Part shown: positions 53,338 through 61,300 of the stretch, one piece after another | Layout of the letters: each line of letters starts with the position of its first letter | How positions within the stretch are numbered: position 1 is the stretch's first letter | NCBI GenBank assembly: GCA_028280505.1 | Contig: JANQLO010000078.1 | Span: 36,084-100,083, forward strand | Direction: 5' to 3' | Origin: Chromatiales bacterium | GTDB taxonomy: Bacteria; Pseudomonadota; Gammaproteobacteria; Chromatiales; Chromatiaceae | DNA length: 64,000 bases | The notes under the pieces: generated by a model | Databases searched by the model: none | Seen by the model: only the letters and a program-made list of their open reading frames with translations | Told to the model about the DNA's origin: nothing | Program-made: the position numbers and the translations under genes

Positions 53338-55083
53338 TCAGACTTTGTAGGTGCCGACCAAGGATTGCAATTGTGTTGCCAGGGTCTTCAGCTCATTCGA
53401 TGCGCTACCGAGCTCTACAGCGCCGTCCGCAGTCTGATGTGAAGAATGATGGATATTGCTGATATTGCGGTTCACTTCTTCGGCGACTGAACTCTGTTCC
53501 ACCGAGGCGGTTGCGATCTGGGTGTTCATCCCGTTGATGGTGTTGATGGCATCGGCGATGGCGGCGAGTGCCTCGCTGGCCTTTTCCGCCTGGGTCACGC
53601 TTTCCAGGGCCTGATCCGTGCCGCGGTTCATGGCGCCGACGGCGTTCTTGGCGCCGCTCTGCAGCTTTTCGATCATCTCCTGAATTTCGGCGGTGGACTT
53701 CTGGGTTCGTTGAGCCAGTGTGCGTACTTCGTCGGCGACGACGGCGAACCCGCGCCCCTGCTCACCGGCGCGGGCGGCCTCGATGGCGGCATTGAGCGCC
53801 AGCAGGTTGGTTTGTTCGGCGATGCCGCGTATCACGTCCAGGATAGAGCCGATGGCGTCGCTGTCTTTTTCCAGCTGTTTGATGATGTCGGCCGTGTCGC
53901 CGGTGTCGGTGGCAAGGCGTGAGATGTTCTCACGCGAACTGCTGACAACCCGCTCGCCGCGTTGTGTTTCCTCGGTCGCGGCGTTGGCCGCATGAGCGGC
54001 CGCTTCGGCGCTCTGTGCCACTTCGGCAACGGTGGCGGTCATCTCTTCCATGGCCGTTGCAACCTGCTGAGTCTCGGCCTGCTGGGCCTGTACCGCATCC
54101 GTCGTGGTGTGTGTTATGTCGTTCAGTTGGTCCGCAGAACCGGCCAATTGGCCAGAGGCGCTTGCGACATCGCCCATAAAACTGCGCAAGCGTCCGCTGA
54201 AGCGGTTGAAGGCTCGGGCCAGTTCGCCGACCTCGCCCTTGCTGCCCTCGTCCAACTGCAGGGTCAGGTCGTTTTCCCGTTCCGCCCGGGCGATCGTCGC
54301 CAGGGCCTTTTTAACCGGTTGGCTCACCAGTTTACTGATCGTCCACCAGATAACGCCCAAGGCGATAATCAGGCCGATGACGGTTTCGGCTACACCCACG
54401 TTAACCGCGTGCTGAATCCTCGTATCGGCTGCGGTCAAGGGGCGGATCACCTCGAAGGCGCCATGCAGATCCCCCACCTTTTTGTCGTCCATTTTGAAGC
54501 CGGTAATGTCGCGACCATCATCGTTACCCCAGATCGCCTTGGCAGTAGCGGGATCGCCGTGACAGTTCATGCAAACCGCACCCAGACGCACCGGACGGAA
54601 GTAGCGGATCGCGTTCATGTCTTCGTCGATGACGTAGTGTTCAGTGGCGTTGGCGTTATCGCGGAAGTACTGAAGCGCCTTTTGTTCGACGGCATCGGGG
54701 TTGTTGTTCGGGTTGCGGGCGCCGACGCGAGGGGTGCGGAATTCAAAGCCGCCTTCCTTTGCCTTGGCTTTGGCCGATTCCCATGCAGACACTACCGGTA
54801 CCGTCGCAAGGATCTTGGCCTTTTTCTCCGCGGGGGAACCGGCTTCGATGGCTTTGATCGATTCCGGGGAGAAAAGCCCCAGTTCCCATTTGCGTTCCAT
54901 GTTCTCCCGCACCGACTCGGCCATCAGAATGAGGTTGCGGGCACCGTGTACTTCGCCCTCGATCTGTAGCTGCCGTTCGTCTTGGGCAGACATATAGAGC
55001 GACGCAATCTGTAGCACGATCAGTGTGGCTGCGATGCCGAGACCGACGCGGACGCCGATCAAATTCAGTTTCTTTTTCAGCAC
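53338..55083 (-). CDS. chemoreceptor with c-type haem (DUF3365) sensor domain
   Basis: Methyl-accepting chemotaxis protein of 581 residues. TM1 (about 12-31) and TM2 (about 232-254) bracket a periplasmic DUF3365/Tll0287-like domain that carries a covalent haem site CMNCH (VCMNCHGDP, about residue 178). A HAMP region ([20 protein letters not shown]) and the signalling coiled coil follow, with tip [20 protein letters not shown] and [15 protein letters not shown]. The haem and its PAS-like fold suggest sensing of redox state, oxygen or NO. No CheR-docking pentapeptide is present at the end (LVGTYKV). The channel gene upstream lies on the same strand but 278 bases away, so co-regulation is uncertain. 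Confidence 0.93.
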   Translation of the reverse strand: MLKKKLNLIGVRVGLGIAATLIVLQIASLYMSAQDERQLQIEGEVHGARNLILMAESVRENMERKWELGLFSPESIKAIEAGSPAEKKAKILATVPVVSAWESAKAKAKEGGFEFRTPRVGARNPNNNPDAVEQKALQYFRDNANATEHYVIDEDMNAIRYFRPVRLGAVCMNCHGDPATAKAIWGNDDGRDITGFKMDDKKVGDLHGAFEVIRPLTAADTRIQHAVNVGVAETVIGLIIALGVIWWTISKLVSQPVKKALATIARAERENDLTLQLDEGSKGEVGELARAFNRFSGRLRSFMGDVASASGQLAGSADQLNDITHTTTDAVQAQQAETQQVATAMEEMTATVAEVAQSAEAAAHAANAATEETQRGERVVSSSRENISRLATDTGDTADIIKQLEKDSDAIGSILDVIRGIAEQTNLLALNAAIEAARAGEQGRGFAVVADEVRTLAQRTQKSTAEIQEMIEKLQSGAKNAVGAMNRGTDQALESVTQAEKASEALAAIADAINTINGMNTQIATASVEQSSVAEEVNRNISNIHHSSHQTADGAVELGSASNELKTLATQLQSLVGTYKV

Positions 55084-55515
55084 TTGTGTAGTCCTTATGT
55101 TTTTATACGAAGAACGGACTTGGCAGTCGGTCGGCTCTCGTGTCCGGTCAACACAAAACGCCGTTGCTGCCGGGTTTCTTAGAGAGCAGTGTCGACTTGC
55201 CGGAGAAGTTCTTTAGTTTTGTCCAACGGGGTTCGGTCGTGCGTTGCCTTTGGCTGATGGACGAGGTCCGGGGGGGTTAAAGGCTGCTTTTGTGAACTGC
55301 AGTCCTACAAACAGGCATTTCAAGTACCCGTTTGTTGTTGACCGAAATACGCCAATGCCGCATCCGGCGTTGATGGCCCGAGCATCGACTTCAGGTGTCG
55401 GTACAGAGGTCGACGGCGACCGACCCGGCTGGGTGTTGGGGCGACAGTCGCGTCGTGCGATCTCCCGTGATCGTGGTGCATAGCGGCTCCCGGACAACCC
55501 GGGCTGCCGTGAACC
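55084..55515. other. intergenic stretch
   Basis: No gene is supported in 432 bases between the haem chemoreceptor and the exosortase-associated gene. Short open frames here have no ribosome site and no family resemblance. Confidence 0.4.
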
Positions 55516-56196
55516 TTAGCGCATCGTCTTTGTGCCGGGATGATGAACGGTCTCGTGCGCGGTTTGTATGCCGTCTGCCGTATCGACGGTCAGTCGTGAA
55601 GGCTTCTTTGGTATGGAGGGAATCAAGACAATGCCGGCAGCGAGGATGGGAAGCAGCCAGCGTCCCCCCATTTCCATGAACAAAGTCCAGTCGACGAGCA
55701 GCCCCGGCGTATAGGAAAGGCCGCGTTGCGAGGCGAGTTCGACATAGAACATCTCGAGTTTTCCGGCCAGCAGCAAGGGTGTGGTGGCGGTAATCAGGAC
55801 GAACGCCATCAGTGCGGCCACTGTCCCTCGTATCAACCACGACCGCAGTCCCGCAGCAGGCCATGCAAGAAGAAAGCACAGCAGGAGCACCACGGGGATC
55901 ATCGCATGGCTCAGATGCGTGCTCGTGCGTATCTCGGCACCGGGCGGTAAACCAAAGGGGCCGCTGATATGAATGGGCTCGATTGCACGTGCCAGCAGCT
56001 GGATCTGGATGTCTTGTTCCTCCTGGATCAGCCCTATACGGGCGTCGTAACCGTTCAGCGCCAATTCCACGACGAACGCCAGCCAGGGTTCGATGGCCCG
56101 TATCAGCTCCGCCCCGCCGTGCAGCGCCACCAGGCTGACAACGACCCATGCGACGAACAGTCGTGCGCCGGTCCAGGCGAGTGCTCGTCCTGTCAT
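55516..56196 (-). CDS. exosortase H-associated membrane protein
   Basis: Membrane protein of 226 residues with about five hydrophobic segments (ARLFVAWVVVSLVALHG, MIPVVLLLCFLLAWPAA, TVAALMAFVLITATTPLLL, WLLPILAAGIVLIPSI). It overlaps the exosortase H gene by four bases (ATGA, 56193-56196), so the two are translationally coupled. I recognise the pairing as the usual partner of XrtH; its biochemical role is unknown. The central soluble region (residues 45-90, periplasmic by the membrane pattern) is polar (LIQEEQDIQIQLLARAIEPI). The frame opens to 56295, but ATG 56196 is decided by the overlap. Confidence 0.8.
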   Translation of the reverse strand: MTGRALAWTGARLFVAWVVVSLVALHGGAELIRAIEPWLAFVVELALNGYDARIGLIQEEQDIQIQLLARAIEPIHISGPFGLPPGAEIRTSTHLSHAMIPVVLLLCFLLAWPAAGLRSWLIRGTVAALMAFVLITATTPLLLAGKLEMFYVELASQRGLSYTPGLLVDWTLFMEMGGRWLLPILAAGIVLIPSIPKKPSRLTVDTADGIQTAHETVHHPGTKTMR

Positions 56197-56732
56197 CGGT
56201 ATCTCGTCAGCACGAACGTCCAGGCCCCGAACAGGGCCGCGTACAGCAGTACCACAAAGGTCGGCAGATAGAAGGTGTGCAGTGCGGTAAACCAAGCGGG
56301 GTGCTCCGCAACAACGAAGTAAAGCGCAACGATACGCGCCTGGTTGATGGCATAGGCGAGTAGCGCGCCAAGCAACAACCCGATTGCCCGGCGTTTCCAG
56401 GAAGCCGGAAAAGCCAGGATGGCGGCCAGCAGCAGGAACATCGCCCCCGCCCCGTCACAGCCGCGTACGATTTCCAAGATGGCGCGTTGCGACCTGATCG
56501 TATTGTCGACGGCTACGGCATTCTCGCCGGGCACGATCAAATTGATCGCCATGGCACTGATGTCGCAAATACCGTAGTGGTAAAAGATGTCGCGTAGTAC
56601 CGCATCGGGCAGAAGAAAATAACCGCCGTACATGGCGATATAGAACACGGTGAACAGCAGCAGAAATACGATGGGATAACGAACGCTATCTTGGTCGTCG
56701 ACAGCGTTTTCCATGCAATGGCTTTCCGACAT
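56193..56732 (-). CDS. xrtH: exosortase H
   Basis: Inner-membrane transpeptidase-like protease of 179 residues that should cleave C-terminal sorting signals of the IPTLxxWG type. The catalytic Cys is in EIVRGCDGAGAMFLL, the Arg in AINQARIVALY and the His in ALHTFYLPTF, the expected triad order. At least four hydrophobic segments surround them. Several starts are possible: I chose ATG 56732 (MSESHCMENAV), with ATG 56714 and a TTG at 56783 as alternatives. The divergent neighbour ends in a matching sorting signal. Confidence 0.9.
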   Translation of the reverse strand: MSESHCMENAVDDQDSVRYPIVFLLLFTVFYIAMYGGYFLLPDAVLRDIFYHYGICDISAMAINLIVPGENAVAVDNTIRSQRAILEIVRGCDGAGAMFLLLAAILAFPASWKRRAIGLLLGALLAYAINQARIVALYFVVAEHPAWFTALHTFYLPTFVVLLYAALFGAWTFVLTRYR

Positions 56733-56824
56733 CTGAAAGTTCCCGTCCGTTGGACCGTCGCATGCTCTCAGATGTTGATTCAATAAAGATGACAGTGGTC
56801 TCTATGCGCGCGTATACAAAGCGA

Positions 56825-56845
56825 TGACGTTTTCGAAAAGCGTCA
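56825..56845. repeat. inverted repeat in the xrtH/substrate intergenic region
   Basis: TGACGTTTTCGAAAAGCGTCA: two arms TGACG(TTTTC) and (GAAAA)GCGTCA pair with one extra G. It lies between the divergent xrtH and substrate genes and could be an operator. Confidence 0.4.
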
Positions 56846-56862
56846 CTCCGTCGACATGATCA

Positions 56863-56887
56863 CGCAATATTTGCAGGGAATATTGCG
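56863..56887. repeat. perfect 9-bp inverted repeat in the leader of the XrtH substrate gene
   Basis: CGCAATATT-TGCAGGG-AATATTGCG: perfect 9-bp arms with a 7-base loop, ending 32 bases before the start codon at 56920. It can be an operator or a leader hairpin close to the ribosome-binding site. Confidence 0.6.
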
Positions 56888-56919
56888 CGAAAAGTCGTTG
56901 TATTTCGGGGAGAAGTTAC

Positions 56920-58317
56920 ATGGACGTTCGCGTGCCGAGACGGATCCGTGTTGCGGTGATGATCGTGTGCCTGGGTGTTGCCGGTGCGGTGTCCGCCACC
57001 ATTGACGATGCGCGTGTCGGTGCACTGACTCATTTGATTCAGAACCAGCAGGGCGATGGCGCTTGGCAGGGCGATGCCCTGGGTATCGCGACCACGGCCA
57101 CTGTCGCCGAAGCGTTGCGCAACGCGGGTATGCAGTCCAGTCCGATGTACGCATCCGCGATGGCCTGGCTGGCGAATGCCGAGGCCGGTAGCACGGACAG
57201 CCTGGCGCGTCAGATGATCACGCTGGCTGCTGACGGTCGTGATATCGGTACCTTCGCACAGCGTCTTTTGGAATGGGGTAACTCGGTCAATTTCAGCGTC
57301 GGCAGTACGGGGCGTATCGGTCCGAGCTGGGGCGCTTATCGGCATTTCCAGGGCAGTTTCCCCGATACGCCGCTGGCCCTGCAGGCGATCTTCGAGGCCG
57401 GTGTCAATTACGGCGATGCCGGTGCGGCTCTCGGCTATCTCAATGGCGAGCAAAACGGCGACGGCGGTTGGGCCTATCTGAAGGCGTCGACCAGTACGCC
57501 GGCAAGCCGCGTGATTCCCACGGCGCATTCGGTAATCGCCTTGAGCGCGGCACGCGAGAACGGCTGGGGTGTCGATACCCAGCTCGGCAATGGCGCAACC
57601 TGGTTGAAGAACCGGCAGCTTGCGGACGGTGGATTCGCCGATGATCCGGCGGCGACGAACGGTTCGACCTACGAGACCGCGCTGGCTCTGCAGGCGTTGG
57701 AAAAGGCGCAGGCGCTCGGCGCGGTTTCGGCGACGACCGAGATCGGCCAGGCGCAACAGTTTCTGGTGAACACCCGCGCGACGGACGGCAGTTGGCCGGG
57801 CGGCCTGCTGGCGACGGCCGCCGCACTGGCCGCGTTGCCCAGCGCATCGCTGACGGATACCGATCAGGACGGTCTGCCGGATGCTGTCGAGACGCAATTG
57901 GGCAGCAATCCCAATGTTGCCGATTCACGGGACTTCATCGCCGGCAACGGGCGCTCGGTGACCGGTATCACCACCGCCAGCATGCTCGATCTCGGCGTCA
58001 AAGGCGATGGGGTTTCGGGCCAGTTTCTGCCGGCGGGCACCAATGCCGTCAGTTGGGTGTTGTTGTCGGGCAATCTACCCGCCGGCGTCACCTTTAACGC
58101 GTCGACCGGCGAACTTACCGGTCTCGCACAGACAGCGGGTACGTACAACCTGACTTATCGGGTGACCTACGCCGATGGCACGTCGGAGACCCGGGTGGCG
58201 CAGCTTTCGGTCGCCAGCCCGCCGCCGTCCGTGAAGGTGCCGATGTTGCCACCTATCGGAGTGCTGATACTGGCCGCGTTGCTGGCCGCTTTCGGCGCCT
58301 TCCGGATCCGTAAATAA
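56920..58317 (+). CDS. XrtH substrate: prenyltransferase-like repeats, Ca-binding unit, Ig-like domain, sorting tail
   Basis: Secreted protein of 465 residues. A signal peptide (IRVAVMIVCLGVAGAVSA) precedes alpha-alpha repeats of the terpene-cyclase/prenyltransferase barrel type, with QW-like units such as NQQGDGAWQGD, GEQNGDGGWAYL, NRQLADGGFADD and RATDGSWPGG (about 30-300). A thrombospondin-3-like calcium motif (DTDQDGLPDAVETQLGSNP) and a putative Ig domain (LPAGVTFNASTGELTGLAQT) follow. The C-terminus VPMLPPIGVLILAALLAAFG-AFRIRK is a variant of the IPTLxxWG sorting signal: V-P-x-L-x3-G, a hydrophobic helix, then basic residues. It is divergent from xrtH and followed 46 bases later by the RHS gene. 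Confidence 0.85.
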   Translation: MDVRVPRRIRVAVMIVCLGVAGAVSATIDDARVGALTHLIQNQQGDGAWQGDALGIATTATVAEALRNAGMQSSPMYASAMAWLANAEAGSTDSLARQMITLAADGRDIGTFAQRLLEWGNSVNFSVGSTGRIGPSWGAYRHFQGSFPDTPLALQAIFEAGVNYGDAGAALGYLNGEQNGDGGWAYLKASTSTPASRVIPTAHSVIALSAARENGWGVDTQLGNGATWLKNRQLADGGFADDPAATNGSTYETALALQALEKAQALGAVSATTEIGQAQQFLVNTRATDGSWPGGLLATAAALAALPSASLTDTDQDGLPDAVETQLGSNPNVADSRDFIAGNGRSVTGITTASMLDLGVKGDGVSGQFLPAGTNAVSWVLLSGNLPAGVTFNASTGELTGLAQTAGTYNLTYRVTYADGTSETRVAQLSVASPPPSVKVPMLPPIGVLILAALLAAFGAFRIRK

Positions 58318-58363
58318 AGCTCACCGGGACGTTTAACCCCGCTCACCAAGGTCGGAGAGACTC

Positions 58364-61300
58364 ATGATCATTCGCGCCACTACGAATGGCCTGATGCACA
58401 GGTTGTTGACCATCGCCTGCGCCGGACTTTTCTCGGCCGGTATTGCGGCCGCCAAGCCCGATATCGCGATCGAAAACGAGATCGCGCCCCATGTGATCGA
58501 CCGGTTCGAGCGCAAACACCGTTTGGTGCGGCAGACCGACGCGCATCGACTGAATCAGTCGTTGACCGAGATTCGTGACGTTGCGCGCGGGAGCGGTTCG
58601 CGCGCGGCGCGCAAAGGCCAGTTGGCGGCGAAGCGGCACGAATTGAGCAAACTCAAAGCGACGATCGACGCGCGGCTGGCGAATTGGGAGCCGACCGCGC
58701 GGTCCTGGGCCGACAAAGGCTTCCCCGCGCGTCAGCGCGCTTTGCGTCAGGCGGTCAACGAACGTTTCCGGCAACTGGATAACGCCCTCGCCGACGCGCT
58801 GGAGGCCGATGCGGCGAGCCTCGGCGACAAACTTGCAAGGCTCGGTACACTGGCTGACGGGTTCAAACCCCCGCGTCGCGAGTCCTTGCCGTCCGAACCC
58901 ATGCCGACCGAGCGCTGGCGACAGCCGGCACCGTCGAGAATTCTGCCGGCCAGTGAGTCTTTGCCGGCCTATCTGACCGACAACGCATCGGAACCGGACG
59001 TGCTGCAATGGGTGTTGCTGCCGCTCATCGGCGAGGCGCATGCGGCGCCGCCCGGTTTGCCGTCCGAGGCGGCGAGCTGTGGCTATACGGCTGCCGATCT
59101 GGCGGCCGACGGTATCGATGTGCAGTTGTCGGCCGACGTCCATGCTTTGGCCGAAGAACTGGGTTATTCCCCGGCGCGTATTTTCGAATACGTCGCCAAC
59201 GAGATCGATTACGAACCGTATTACGGCTCGCTCAAAGGTGCACTGGGTACGCTGAAGTCGGGCGCGGGTGGTGGAACCGACCAGGCCTCTTTGCTCATTG
59301 CTTTGTTGCGTGCCTCCAATGTGCCGGCCCGTTATGTACGGGGCAACATCTGGGTCGTCGATCCCAGCGACCTCGGTGCCGAGGGGCGGGCGGCCAAATG
59401 GCTCGGCACCAAGACCGCGACGGCGGCCGTCGCGGTCCTGAGTCAGGGTGAACACCCCGTGACCGGGGCTTTGGCCGGCAATCAGGGTGTGCAGCTGTCG
59501 CATGTCTGGGTCGAGGCCTGCGTGCCTTATGCCAACTATCGCGGCAACGCACAGGATACCGCCGGCTATCGTTGGGTGCCGCTCGATCCCAGCTTCGAGC
59601 AGTCGGATTACCAGGCCGGCATCGGTATCAGCACCGTGTTCGATTACAACGGTTATCTGGCCACGCGTTCGAACGAACCGGTGGAAGAGGCCTTTGCGCG
59701 TCAGGTCGCCGAAGATCTCGCGGTCAGCAATCCCGAAAGCACTTTGAACGATGTGCCGTACCGCGGGAAAAAACGCGACTGGCAGATCGAAGTGCTACCC
59801 GCCGGTCTGCCTTACGAGGTCGATATCTTCACCGACTGGAGCAACTCCGCCAGCCCGCAGACGTCAGCGTTACCGGCGGGCCACCGTTACCGGCTGACGG
59901 CATCGGTCAACAGCGGCGATGCGGCGGTCGATCTGCCGATGCCGTCGATCGTGCACGACCGTGTCACCCTGTCGTTCAGTGGCGCGACCGCGGGCGATCA
60001 GGCGCAACTCGACGTGTGGCTGAGCGACGGCAATCCGGATAGCGCGGCACCCTGTTCGGTCAATGTGGTACCGGTGATCAAGGTCGAAGGTGTCGTCAAT
60101 GCTACCGGCAGTGCCGCGGTGGGGTTGTGCTCGTTAAACAACCGGCTCGACATGGCCCTGGTCATGGACGAATCGCGCAACCTTGTAGAACCGGTCAATC
60201 AAACCGGCTTCGATTCGATCAAGGCGGCCAGCCTCTATGCGCTACACGCCAGTGCCTTCCAGTGGTCGGATGCCCATCTGGCGGATCGCACCAAACAACT
60301 CAACGATGCGGTGCAGGCCAATGCCGATCCCAATCTGAATCTCGAGTCCACCCAAGGCGAGTTGTTGAACATCGCCGGTCTGTATTACTCGCGTCAGACA
60401 GCCGATGCGCAACGTGAAATCGCCGGCAAGACGGGTGGTAGCGGTCAGCGCGGCCACGATATGGGTATTACCGCGGCGCAGGCCAAGGTCGAGTACATCT
60501 TCGACCTGCCCCTGGCGGTGTACCGCGAGGGGCTGTTGATCGACATGCCTGGCGGACAGAGCCGCAATGTGGATCTCACGACCGGCCAACTCGATTTCGA
60601 CACCTTTCTGCTCGGTGGTTATGCCGCCTCGATGCACGAGTCGATCATCTGGCAGCAGATGTCGCGCCTGGATGCGGTCAGCACGGTGCGCGGTTTGCAG
60701 TTCGCCAATGAAACCGGCATCGAGGTCTTGACCCTGACCAGCGCCAACTGGGCGGCCGAGAGCGCGAAGCTCACGAGCAATAGCGATCCTTCGCTGAACT
60801 ACAGCGCGGCGCGGGTCAACAACATCAAGACCGTCTACATCGATCAGGGCTACGAGGTTACGTTGCCACGCAGCCAGATCCTGTACGACAACTGGCAGGG
60901 CGAGGTGTTCGTCGCGGCATTGAACAACCTCCCGACCGGGGCGAGAGCGGGCTATATCATCAGTGGCGACTACGCCGGCGGTATCACTACCGGCCAGCCT
61001 GCCGCGACCAGCACCTACGATCCGGTTCTTGATACGGGTTTCAACAGTCCGGCACCGACCGCGTCGGGCGAGCCTTTCAATGCGACGGCGTTGAATAACG
61101 GTTACAACAGTAATGTCACCTATGCGGGTGATCCGGTCAACGTCGCGACCGGTAATTTCTACACCATGGAGGTCGACATCGCGATCGACGGCCGTGGTGG
61201 TTTCCCACTCGTGTTCGAGCGTACCTATAACAGCCGTGATCCGGTCGACGGTCCCCTGGGCTACGGTTGGACGCACAGCTTCAACCATTACCTGGGCTTC

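Noticed and set aside
56860..57897. 345-codon minus-strand frame under the XrtH substrate
   Set aside because: Antisense shadow of a clear coding region; the Arg-rich translation has no domain.
58343..59503. 386-codon minus-strand frame under the RHS N-terminus
   Set aside because: Antisense to an uninterrupted coding frame with signal peptide; no protein features.
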